A stretch of 21,033 bases of DNA, from the NCBI GenBank assembly GCA_035443705.1, contig DAORSV010000026.1, positions 1 through 21,033 on the forward strand, read 5' to 3'. Origin of the DNA: CADEGZ01 sp035443705. Its GTDB lineage: Bacteria > Pseudomonadota > Gammaproteobacteria > UBA6186 > Azoamicaceae. A program made the translations under genes and the position numbers. Below, piece by piece: positions 1-6,968 of the stretch (the first letter of the stretch is position 1; the number at the start of each line of letters is the position of its first letter). The notes below the pieces were generated by a model. The model had not been told where the DNA came from and ran no database searches. It was given only the letters and a program-made list of their open reading frames with translations.

Positions 1-29
1 AAAAAAAACCCCCCAATAATGGGGGGTTT
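1..29 (-). terminator. Rho-independent terminator of the lipoprotein/gpsA-side transcript
   Basis: Bases 6-14 and 21-29 form a perfect 9-bp stem (six G-C pairs plus three A-T pairs) around a 6-base loop. Read on the minus strand, the stem runs into eight consecutive T at 1-8. It lies 31 bases past the stop of the small lipoprotein gene, the right place to end that transcript. On the plus strand only three T follow the stem, so termination should be mainly minus-strand. Confidence 0.88.
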
Positions 30-60
30 CCTCATGCAAAAGTTCTATCGTAGAAATAAC

Positions 61-201
61 TTATTTTCCACAACGTTCCTTTTCCATTTTGTGACATACT
101 GTCTTCGTATGGCATTTTGGTGCACATTTCTTTTGGCAGCCACAGCCGACCAACCCTAACATTACCAAACTTACCATAACAACTTTAGCTACATTTTTCA
201 T
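61..201 (-). CDS. Small cysteine-rich lipoprotein, 46 aa
   Basis: I do not recognise the family. The frame runs from an ATG at 199-201 to TAA at 61-63 and encodes 46 residues. A lysine-containing start (MKNVAKVV) is followed by a hydrophobic stretch (residues 7-18) and the lipobox LVGC. Cys20 should be lipidated and cleavage should leave a 27-residue peptide. That peptide holds six cysteines (20, 22, 26, 30, 36, 44), two histidines and many lysines, suggesting metal binding or disulfides. A GGGGAG ribosome site lies 9 bases before the ATG. A strong terminator follows, and a possible promoter lies between it and gpsA. Entericidin-like peptides are also tiny lipoproteins, but I see no specific match. 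The envelope location is a firm prediction; the function is unknown. Confidence 0.82.
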   Translation of the reverse strand: MKNVAKVVMVSLVMLGLVGCGCQKKCAPKCHTKTVCHKMEKERCGK

Positions 202-226
202 CTTTAACGACTCCCCTTCAGTTTTA

Positions 227-254
227 ATTAAACCTGTAAGATTAGGTTAGACAA
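227..254 (-). promoter_or_regulatory. Possible sigma-70 promoter of the small lipoprotein
   Basis: On the minus strand TTGTCT (254-249) and TTTAAT (232-227) are 16 bases apart, matching the -35 and -10 consensus at 4 and 5 of 6 positions. The implied transcript starts near 220, leaving a leader of about 20 bases that contains the GGGGAG site. It lies just downstream of the gpsA stop and would allow separate lipoprotein expression. This is a consensus match only. Confidence 0.35.
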
Positions 255-261
255 CTTTTTA

Positions 262-1293
262 CTAATTTGTCAAACTTTCTCTTTCAGGTGCCCTTTTAAA
301 TAACACCTTCAATGCTTCCCGTGGCGAAACCCCTTGCTTCATAATACGAAACACCTGTTCCACTATAGGTAGCTCAATCTGCTCCCGCTTCGCTAAACCA
401 CAAAGCTGACCCACATTGTACACAGCTTCGACGACTTGACCAATCTGATTTAACGCTTCAGCTTCTGTTAATCCTTCTGCTAACGCTAATCCAAAACGTC
501 GATTACGTGATTGATTATCCGTGCAGGTTAAAATAACATCTCCACACCCTGCAAGTCCCATCAATGTCTCTCGGCGTGCACCTAAAACTTCACCTAAGCG
601 CATCATTTCGTTAAGACCACGCGTTATTAAGGCCGCTCTTGCGTTAGCACCAAACTGTACGCCATCTGAAATGCCGACTGCAACCGCTAATACATTTTTG
701 ACCACCCCACCCAATTGAACGCCTATTATGTCATCTGTCGTGTAAACGCTAAAACTGTCTTGACTAAAACGTACAGCCAGTTCATCGGCAAATTTTTGAT
801 TTATTGAAGCGACAGTTACTGCGGTAGGTAATCCAATAGCCACTTCTTTTGCAAAGCTTGGCCCCGAAATAACCGCGTAGGGTCGACCAGCACCCAGTTC
901 ACGCTCTGCTACCTGATTTAAAAAATGACCTGTTTCTGGCTCAAGCCCCTTAGTCCCCCATGCAATACGATGCGCAGGCGTTAAAAAGGGTTTAACACTT
1001 TGTAAAGCTTCTGCAAACCCATGACTAGGTACAACCAACAAAATATCTTTTACCTGCTCTAAAGCCAAAGCAAGCGTATTACAGATAACAATATTATCTG
1101 GCAATGGCACGTCGGGCAGATATCGGGCATTTTGCCGGATGGCTGATATATCTGCTAATAACGGCTGAACACGATCCCACAAATGCACAACCTGACCATT
1201 TTTTGCCAAGGCAATGGCAAGTGCAGTTCCCCAGGAACCTGCGCCTAATACCGCAATCGGTGAATCTTTAATCGAACTATTTTTAACCGTCAT
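262..1293 (-). CDS. gpsA: Glycerol-3-phosphate dehydrogenase [NAD(P)+]
   Basis: Reduces dihydroxyacetone phosphate to sn-glycerol 3-phosphate, the backbone precursor of phospholipids, in the cytoplasm. The 343-residue length fits the family (E. coli 339). The Rossmann loop GAGSWGTA is at 17-24. The segment VISGPSFAKEV (141-151) and the catalytic Lys199 in GGVVKNVLA are present, as is the substrate-side GLAGCGDVILTCT followed by SRNRRFG (about 247-268). The ATG shares one base with the TAA of secB (TAATG), which points to translational coupling. It is the last housekeeping gene of the rhodanese-grxC-secB-gpsA run, the same order as E. coli yibN-grxC-secB-gpsA. The enzyme supplies the pathway used by the acyltransferase at 12665-13366. 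Confidence 0.97.
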   Translation of the reverse strand: MTVKNSSIKDSPIAVLGAGSWGTALAIALAKNGQVVHLWDRVQPLLADISAIRQNARYLPDVPLPDNIVICNTLALALEQVKDILLVVPSHGFAEALQSVKPFLTPAHRIAWGTKGLEPETGHFLNQVAERELGAGRPYAVISGPSFAKEVAIGLPTAVTVASINQKFADELAVRFSQDSFSVYTTDDIIGVQLGGVVKNVLAVAVGISDGVQFGANARAALITRGLNEMMRLGEVLGARRETLMGLAGCGDVILTCTDNQSRNRRFGLALAEGLTEAEALNQIGQVVEAVYNVGQLCGLAKREQIELPIVEQVFRIMKQGVSPREALKVLFKRAPERESLTN

Positions 1294-1838
1294 TAATGAC
1301 TCTCAGCAACAGATGATTCTGCCGTCGTGTCACGTGTTTTAAGATGATGCTCGTACATCGCATCAAAATTAATGGGTGGTAACACCAATTGTGGAAAACC
1401 ACCGCGCGTCGCAAGATTTGAAACAGTTTCGCGTGCGTATGGGAACAAGACGGTTGCGCAAGTCGTCGCCAATAATTGCTGCGTAGCCTCTGGTGTAAAA
1501 TTCTGAACACTAAACGCTCCAGCCTGCTGAATATCAATTAAAAACGCCGGCTTTTCTTCTGCGGCTTCTCCCAGCTTGATGGTTACCGTAACATGTAACA
1601 CTACTTCATAAATCGACTCGGGCTCGGACAAAATCTGAGAACCCATTTGCAAATCAAAGTCAATTTTAGGCTTCCATTCTGTGTTAAAGATCTGAGGACT
1701 ATGAGGTGCTTCGAAAGAGAGATCTTTAACATAAATACTATGGATATTAAACACAGGCGTACTCACTGCTGCTTTTGGATCGTGTAAATCTTGCCCATTA
1801 GCTGCTTTATTAACAGGTGGTTGTGCATTTTTTGGCAT
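1293..1838 (-). CDS. secB: Protein-export chaperone SecB
   Basis: Homotetrameric cytosolic chaperone that holds preproteins unfolded and delivers them to SecA. At 181 residues it is longer than E. coli SecB (155). The extra length is a polar N-terminal extension of about 25 residues and a longer acidic tail. The conserved core is clear: a strand region FNIHSIYVKDLSFEAPHSP (about 30-48), the central beta segment with IYEVVLHVTVTIK, and the helix region with LLATTCATVLFPYARE followed by GGFPQLVLPPINFDAMY. An AGAGGAAG ribosome site precedes the ATG. The stop overlaps the gpsA start by one base, and grxC lies 35 bases upstream in the same transcript. Confidence 0.96.
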   Translation of the reverse strand: MPKNAQPPVNKAANGQDLHDPKAAVSTPVFNIHSIYVKDLSFEAPHSPQIFNTEWKPKIDFDLQMGSQILSEPESIYEVVLHVTVTIKLGEAAEEKPAFLIDIQQAGAFSVQNFTPEATQQLLATTCATVLFPYARETVSNLATRGGFPQLVLPPINFDAMYEHHLKTRDTTAESSVAESH

Positions 1839-1873
1839 ATTGATGCTTCCTCTTTATATTTTGAAAAAATGAA

Positions 1874-2125
1874 TTACCGAAGCGAATCGTGCAATTCGCC
1901 TCGTTCGTACAAGGCTTTTAAATCCGAAAAACCACCGACATGTTGTTCGCCTATAAAAATTTGTGGCACTGTTCGTTGCCCACTGATCCGTTTCATTTCT
2001 TCGAAGCGAGCTACATCCAAATCAACCCGAATTTCTTCAAATGGAATACCTTCGCTTTCCAATAATTCTTTTGCACGAATGCAATAGGGACAAATTGCTG
2101 TACTGTAGACAATGACTTTTTTCAT
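1874..2125 (-). CDS. grxC: Glutaredoxin 3
   Basis: Small thioltransferase that uses glutathione to reduce disulfides and mixed disulfides in the cytoplasm. It has 83 residues, the same as E. coli GrxC. The redox site CPYC is at 12-15 after the first beta strand. The cis-proline segment TVPQIFIGEQHVGGFSDL binds glutathione. An AAGGG sequence about 8 bases before the ATG can serve as ribosome site. An upstream ATG is followed by a stop after two codons, so it is not an alternative start. It lies between the rhodanese-like gene and secB, as in enterobacteria. Confidence 0.96.
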   Translation of the reverse strand: MKKVIVYSTAICPYCIRAKELLESEGIPFEEIRVDLDVARFEEMKRISGQRTVPQIFIGEQHVGGFSDLKALYERGELHDSLR

Positions 2126-2153
2126 GGGTTCATCCCTTGTTTCTCCTTACTGT

Positions 2154-2600
2154 TCATGATTTTATCACGGGCATCCCGGCCGATTTCCATGCTTGCATCC
2201 CACCACTTAAAACAAAGATCTGAAGGAATCCTTTTGCTTGTAATAACGTCATCACTTTTGCAGTGTCCTGTCCGGTTGCTGTCGCGATGATGATTGGCTG
2301 CTTCAGGTATTTCTGCAAGTGGCTCATTTTTTTATCGAGTGAGACCGCTGCTAGCTGCTCTGCGCCAACAATATGTCCTGCTGAAAATTCTGCTTCCGTT
2401 CGGACATCGAACACAACCGCTTCTTCATGATTCATCATTTGCACAGCACGCTCTGTTGAAACAGCCTGTTTTGAACCGAAATGACTACCAATGATTTCAT
2501 TGATAATAAATGCCGTCAGAACAACTCCCAGCAGGGAAGCCAAAATCCAATGATTAGTTATAAAGACAACCCATTCTTCCATATTCAACCAACTCTTCAT
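2154..2600 (-). CDS. Membrane-anchored rhodanese-like protein (YibN-like) lacking the catalytic cysteine
   Basis: The 148-residue protein has one N-terminal membrane segment (about residues 10-36), then a soluble rhodanese-fold domain (about 45-145). Family marks include VVFDVRTEAEFSAGHI (62-77) and the terminal LSGGMQAWKSAGMPV. Active rhodaneses carry a Cys starting the loop after the fourth strand. Here the loop reads IIIATATGQD, with Thr107 at the Cys position, and there is no cysteine anywhere in the protein, so sulfur transfer by the usual route is not possible. The position upstream of grxC-secB-gpsA matches E. coli yibN. The ATG at 2600 lacks a good ribosome site; the in-frame ATG at 2582 is an alternative. 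The role is unknown, perhaps binding or scaffolding. Confidence 0.85.
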   Translation of the reverse strand: MKSWLNMEEWVVFITNHWILASLLGVVLTAFIINEIIGSHFGSKQAVSTERAVQMMNHEEAVVFDVRTEAEFSAGHIVGAEQLAAVSLDKKMSHLQKYLKQPIIIATATGQDTAKVMTLLQAKGFLQIFVLSGGMQAWKSAGMPVIKS

Positions 2601-2659
2601 TTAAATTTAATAACCGTGATACACGCACCAAAAGGGGAGTATACTCGAAATAGGCGTTT

Positions 2660-2689
2660 ATGACACTAAATGATATAAAGCCCTATATG
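2660..2689 (+). promoter_or_regulatory. Possible sigma-70 promoter for gpmI
   Basis: ATGACA at 2660-2665 (5 of 6 to the -35 consensus) and TATATG at 2684-2689 (4 of 6 to the -10) are 18 bases apart in the 153-base gap between the divergent rhodanese-like gene and gpmI. An overlapping TATAAA at 2674-2679 has no good -35. The 10-base palindrome GAGTATACTC (2637-2646), slightly upstream, could supply the minus-strand promoter. Consensus evidence only. Confidence 0.33.
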
Positions 2690-2753
2690 AAAACGATGCG
2701 TAACCCCCTAGAATACTCAGAATGCATTTTTGCCCCACGGACAGAGAGACGCA

Positions 2754-4283
2754 ATGACATCACACCCCATCGCATTAATTATCTTAGACGGCTTTGGCTA
2801 CAGCGCATCACTCAAATTTAATGCCATAAAATCAGCAAAAACACCGGTTTGGGATAGGCTTTTGGAAGAGTGTCCTCATACGACCCTAGACGCTTCGGGC
2901 CTGGCCGTCGGACTACCGAATGATCAAATGGGCAACTCCGAAGTTGGGCATTTAACCATAGGTGCTGGACGCGTACTGATGTCTGATCTCATGCAAGTTT
3001 CAACCGCAATAGAAAATGGTCATTTTAACCAAAATCCGGTATTGATAGCAGCGATAGAAAAAGCAAAACAACCCGGTTGCACATTACACATTTTGGGATT
3101 ATTATCGCCCGGCGGCGTGCACAGCCATGAATCGCATATCCATGCACTCATAGAACTCGCTAAAGAAAAAGGCGTCTCAAACATTGTGATGCATGCATTT
3201 TTGGATGGTCGAGATACCCCGCCTAAAAGCGCAACAAATTCTTTAGATGCATTACAAAAAATCTGTCGTATCGGATCTCTCAGTGGACGTTACTATGCAA
3301 TGGATAGAGATAAGCGCTGGGAGCGCACAAAAACGGTTTACGAACTCCTCACCGAAAACAAAGCCCCCTTTACCTTTAGTTCTGCTCTCGAAGCCTTAGA
3401 GGGTGCTTACAGCCGCAATGAAACCGATGAGTTTGTACAACCCACCGTGATTACACCATCTGCACCTATTTTAGATAACGATGTTGTTATTTTTATGAAT
3501 TTTAGAAGCGACCGTGCAAGACAATTAAGCATTACGTTAACAGACCCTCATTTTTCCGGCTTTAAACGCCCTGTTTTTCCAAAGCTTTCTGAATTCGTTA
3601 CCCTTACAGAATATGCCAATACAATCACTGCAAAAATTGCTTTTCCACCAACACCGCTTAATAATACGCTGGGCGAATATTTGCAAAATAACCACTATCG
3701 ACAACTCCGCATCGCGGAAACCGAAAAATATGCACATGTTACCTTCTTTTTTAATGGCGGACATGAAACGTCTTTTGAAGGTGAAGATCGGATTTTAGTG
3801 CCATCCAAAAAAGTCGCGACTTATGATCTTGCACCCGAAATGAGTGCTTTTGAATTAACAGAAAAATTGGTCGCGGCCATTCATGAAAAAAAATATGACG
3901 TGATCATTTGTAATTATGCAAATGCAGACATGGTCGGCCATACGGGCAATTTTGATGCCACCGTAAAGGCGATTGAAGCATTGGACATTTGCTTAGGGCA
4001 AGTTATTGAAGCCTTAAAGGCAGAAGGCGTTGACGCGATTATCACTGCGGACCACGGAAATGCAGAAATGATGTTTGATGAGGTCACTCACCAACCCCAT
4101 ACAGCCCACACCCTGGCGCGCGTACCTTTCCTGTATGTTGGCCGTCCTGCCAGAATTAACCATGAACACGGCGTCTTATCCGATATCGCTCCCACGATTA
4201 TCAGCTTGTTAGGACAATCAAAACCTATAGAGATGACAGGAAGCGTGATAATGACGCTCGACTTGCTAGCGACAAAACAGTAA
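2754..4283 (+). CDS. gpmI: 2,3-bisphosphoglycerate-independent phosphoglycerate mutase
   Basis: Interconverts 3- and 2-phosphoglycerate in glycolysis and gluconeogenesis through a phosphoserine intermediate, with two Mn ions. From the ATG at 2754 it has 509 residues (E. coli 514). That start puts the metal ligand at Asp12 (LIILDGFG) and the nucleophile at Ser62 (GNSEVGH), the usual numbering. The frame extends upstream to a TTG at 2730, but nothing supports that start. Other motifs seen are DGRDTPP, MDRDKRWERT, MNFRSDRARQL, FFFNGGHE, NYANADMVGHTGN and TADHGNAEMM, covering both the transferase insert and the alkaline-phosphatase-like domain. It is divergent from the rhodanese-like gene, as in E. 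coli. The next gene is a ctp protease, with no envC between them. Confidence 0.97.
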   Translation: MTSHPIALIILDGFGYSASLKFNAIKSAKTPVWDRLLEECPHTTLDASGLAVGLPNDQMGNSEVGHLTIGAGRVLMSDLMQVSTAIENGHFNQNPVLIAAIEKAKQPGCTLHILGLLSPGGVHSHESHIHALIELAKEKGVSNIVMHAFLDGRDTPPKSATNSLDALQKICRIGSLSGRYYAMDRDKRWERTKTVYELLTENKAPFTFSSALEALEGAYSRNETDEFVQPTVITPSAPILDNDVVIFMNFRSDRARQLSITLTDPHFSGFKRPVFPKLSEFVTLTEYANTITAKIAFPPTPLNNTLGEYLQNNHYRQLRIAETEKYAHVTFFFNGGHETSFEGEDRILVPSKKVATYDLAPEMSAFELTEKLVAAIHEKKYDVIICNYANADMVGHTGNFDATVKAIEALDICLGQVIEALKAEGVDAIITADHGNAEMMFDEVTHQPHTAHTLARVPFLYVGRPARINHEHGVLSDIAPTIISLLGQSKPIEMTGSVIMTLDLLATKQ

Positions 4284-4433
4284 GATCATTTTATTATTAG
4301 GATTCGAAGACAGCAGCTTCTGAGAAAGCGGATTATACTTTCTAAAGTTTGATTAAAGGCCAGAAAGGATAGGTAATCTATTCGACAAACTTATTCAACA
4401 AACGCACCCTGATCCCAAATGGAGAAATTGGCT

Positions 4434-5915
4434 ATGCAATCCAGACCAGAAAAAATGATGACACTTCTAAAAGCAAGCCTGATCGGATCTGCTTTGATCC
4501 TAATGCCAGTAACTGTCTCTGCAGAGGCATCCTCCAAAGAAGAAAAACTGCCTATCGCTGATCTCCAACGATTTACCAAAGTCATCGAATATATTAAAGA
4601 ATATTACGTTAAGCCCGTCTCTGATGAAGTCTTATTTGAAAATGCCATGCGTGGCATGTTGGCAGGGCTTGATCCCCATTCCAGCTATTTTAGCATGGAC
4701 GAATTTTCCGATTTAAAAGCCAGCACCAGCGGTAAATTTGGTGGTTTAGGTGTTGAAGTTATGCCAGAAGAAGGATTTATCCGCGTCATTAGTCCGATTG
4801 ATGATACACCCGCGCAACGTGCAGGGATCCAATCAGGTGATCTGATTATTAAATTGGATGACACGGCAGTTAAAGGATTAACGGCTCAAGAAGCGATTGA
4901 AAAAATGCGTGGCGAAAAAGGCAGTAAAATTGTTTTAACAATTCTTCGACAAGGCGAAAATAAACCTCTTGTAATAACCGTTATTCGAGATACCATCAAC
5001 GTACAAAGTGTACGCACCAAAATGTTAGATGATAATTTTGGATATGTACGTGTTTCACAATTTCAAAGTAATTCTGGTGATGAGTTAACGCGTTCACTGC
5101 AAGCACTCAAAAAGAATAATGGCGGAAAATTAAAAGGCATTATACTGGATCTCCGTAATAATCCAGGCGGCGTATTAGACACCGCTGTACAGATCGCGGA
5201 TACTTTTCTCGATCGCGATAAATTAAAACAATATGATAATGTTATCGTTTACGCAAAAGGACGTATTCCAGGCTCGCAAATTAAAGAAAAAGCGCATGCA
5301 GGAGATCTTTTAAATGGTGCTCCCATGGTTGTGCTGGTTAACCGAGGTTCTGCTTCAGCGGCTGAAATTGTTGCTGGCGCCCTACAAGATTATCATCGTG
5401 CTGTCATCGTTGGTGATCAAACTTGGGGCAAAGGCACTGTGCAAACCGTACTACCACTAAAAGACAATCGCGGTCTTAAATTAACAACCGCTTTATATTA
5501 CACGCCTGCAGGACGATCTATACAAGCAACCGGCATTGTGCCCGATATATTGGTACAAAATTTGAAAATCCCAGCACCCGAAAAAAATGATCTCAACGCA
5601 TTGCTATTCCGCGAAGCCGATTTGCAAAGACATCTTGAAAATGGCAATGCAAAAGATGATGAAAAAAGCATCGATCAAAAGATAGATCAGAAAACAGACC
5701 CCAAAATTAAGGTGGAAAGTAAAGACAAGAATAAAGAGACAAACAAGGACAAAGAGAAATTGAGCGAGAAAACACCCTCTTCAAAAGAGCCTTCAGCCAC
5801 TGATCTGCTGTATACCGATTATCAGCTACATGAGGCATTAAATATATTAAAGGGGCTGACCTTAACAAACGCCAACCCAGTTAAAGATCAGGTTAAAGCG
5901 ACAGAGATCTCTTAG
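4434..5915 (+). CDS. S41 family C-terminal processing protease (CtpA-like), exported
   Basis: Periplasmic serine protease of the tail-specific type that trims C-termini of envelope proteins. I place the start at the ATG at 4434 because GGAG lies 9 bases upstream; the earlier in-frame ATG at 4419 has no ribosome site. The product has 493 residues. A signal peptide occupies about 1-30, ending near VSA-EAS. Next come an N-terminal helical region, a PDZ domain (about 103-172, with FGGLGVEV and AGIQSGDLI), and the S41 catalytic domain with RGSASAAE (Ser about 308) and DQTWGKGTVQ (Lys about 333). The 25-residue Ser-Lys spacing fits the family. A Lys/Asp/Glu-rich linker of about 65 residues (roughly 395-460) with short DQK-type repeats precedes a last helix. 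In many gammaproteobacteria this gene follows gpmI and envC. Confidence 0.93.
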   Translation: MQSRPEKMMTLLKASLIGSALILMPVTVSAEASSKEEKLPIADLQRFTKVIEYIKEYYVKPVSDEVLFENAMRGMLAGLDPHSSYFSMDEFSDLKASTSGKFGGLGVEVMPEEGFIRVISPIDDTPAQRAGIQSGDLIIKLDDTAVKGLTAQEAIEKMRGEKGSKIVLTILRQGENKPLVITVIRDTINVQSVRTKMLDDNFGYVRVSQFQSNSGDELTRSLQALKKNNGGKLKGIILDLRNNPGGVLDTAVQIADTFLDRDKLKQYDNVIVYAKGRIPGSQIKEKAHAGDLLNGAPMVVLVNRGSASAAEIVAGALQDYHRAVIVGDQTWGKGTVQTVLPLKDNRGLKLTTALYYTPAGRSIQATGIVPDILVQNLKIPAPEKNDLNALLFREADLQRHLENGNAKDDEKSIDQKIDQKTDPKIKVESKDKNKETNKDKEKLSEKTPSSKEPSATDLLYTDYQLHEALNILKGLTLTNANPVKDQVKATEIS

Positions 5916-5938
5916 TGTGTTCCCAGAGAAAATTGAAG

Positions 5939-5971
5939 TTAAGCAGCTATCATTAGCTGCTTAAGCTTTTT
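5939..5971 (+). terminator. Terminator of the gpmI/ctp transcript, inside the rpoH 3' end
   Basis: A perfect 10-bp stem (5939-5948 with 5955-5964) and 6-base loop are followed by GC and five T on the plus strand. The left arm begins with the complement of the rpoH stop codon, so the hairpin is built from the last seven rpoH codons and their stop. On the minus strand the stem is followed by a looser T-rich stretch, so it may also help end the rpoH transcript. Confidence 0.75.
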
Positions 5972-6811
5972 AAGCGCGTTACTTTCTAATTGACGAATAC
6001 GTTCTGGGGAAACTTGATAAAGTTCTGCTAATGTTTGCAGCGTTTCTTTATTGTCGGATAACCAACGTTTTTCTAAAATGGCCTGGCTACGGGGGTCCAA
6101 TTTCTCAAAAGCGATTTTTAACTGACCATCTGCAGAGGCATCCCAATTTTCGGTTTCCAACTGAACAGCAGGGTTAGCCGCTTGATCTTCTAAATATTCA
6201 GACGGCACCCATGAGTGGCTACTATCGCTGTCCGAATTAGCAGCAGGCAAATCAAACCCAACATCACGTGCATTTAAACGCTCTTCCATGCGCCGGACTT
6301 CTGCATGTGAAACGCCGAGATCGCTCGCGATGGTTTCTACCTCTTCTTTAGTACTCCACCCCAATCGTTTTTTAGCACTTCTCAAATTAAAAAATAACTT
6401 CCGTTGTGCCTTAGTGGTCGCTACTTTAACAATACGCCAATTGCGCAAAATATATTCGTGTATCTCTGCCTTAATCCAATGAACGGCAAAAGAAACCAAA
6501 CGCACGCCCATTTTGGGATCAAAGCGCTTAACCGCTTTCATTAAGCCCACCGTCCCTTCTTGGATTAAATCACCCAACGGCAAACCATAACCCAGATAAC
6601 CCCGAGACACGCGTGCAACGTATTTAAGATGCGCTAAAACGAGCTGTTGCGCGGCTTTAAGATCACCTTGTTCTTGGAATTGCGTCGCTAAACGCTGCTC
6701 TTCCTGAACCGTGAGTATCGGGATATCATTAATGCGTTGAATATAGGCCTCTAGGCTGCCAATAGGCAACTGAGGCTGGATGACTAATAAGTCTTGGGTC
6801 GTTTCGCTCAT
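5939..6811 (-). CDS. rpoH: RNA polymerase heat-shock sigma factor sigma-32
   Basis: Directs RNA polymerase to heat-shock promoters. It has 290 residues (E. coli 284). Region 2 is clear: LAHLKYVARVSRGYLGYG, then GDLIQEGTVGLMKAVKRFDP (80-99) and FAVHWIKAEIHEYILRNWRIVK. The RpoH box QRKLFFNLR at 136-144 separates it from RpoD and RpoS. A region 3/4 linker and a C-terminal helix-turn-helix (about 253-287, ending LKKLKQLM) follow. The ATG at 6811 has only a weak AGAG upstream. It is transcribed towards the ctp gene and divergently from hemB. In enterobacteria rpoH translation is controlled by mRNA folding; I cannot judge that here. Confidence 0.96.
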   Translation of the reverse strand: MSETTQDLLVIQPQLPIGSLEAYIQRINDIPILTVQEEQRLATQFQEQGDLKAAQQLVLAHLKYVARVSRGYLGYGLPLGDLIQEGTVGLMKAVKRFDPKMGVRLVSFAVHWIKAEIHEYILRNWRIVKVATTKAQRKLFFNLRSAKKRLGWSTKEEVETIASDLGVSHAEVRRMEERLNARDVGFDLPAANSDSDSSHSWVPSEYLEDQAANPAVQLETENWDASADGQLKIAFEKLDPRSQAILEKRWLSDNKETLQTLAELYQVSPERIRQLESNALKKLKQLMIAA

Positions 6812-6892
6812 TTCCGTTGATCTCTTAAGTTATATTTTAATATTAAGAGGGTATTTTAACATTTTCTACAGCCAATAACCAACATCCAATAA

Positions 6893-6921
6893 GCTGTATT
6901 TTATTACAGCAATATTATAAA
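6893..6921 (+). promoter_or_regulatory. Inverted repeat and -10-like element ahead of hemB
   Basis: GCTGTA (6893-6898) and TACAGC (6905-6910) form a perfect 6-bp inverted repeat with a 6-base spacer. Another TACAGC lies at 6867-6872, so the middle arm could pair with either side. TATAAA at 6916-6921 could be a -10 hexamer, and its -35 position would fall on the left arm of the repeat. That arrangement would suit an operator, but the AT-rich context makes chance resemblance likely. Confidence 0.28.
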
Positions 6922-6968
6922 TAAAATAAATTTGGTATCTTGAAAGGAATCCAAAAAAGAGGTAACTC

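Noticed and set aside
521..718. Frames opposite gpsA, hemB, glyS, gyrB and the OTU gene
   Set aside because: They are antisense shadows of well-supported genes, without ribosome sites or recognisable motifs.
2730..2753. Eight-codon upstream extension of gpmI from a TTG
   Set aside because: The ATG at 2754 places Asp12 and Ser62 at the family's usual numbers and needs no rare start.
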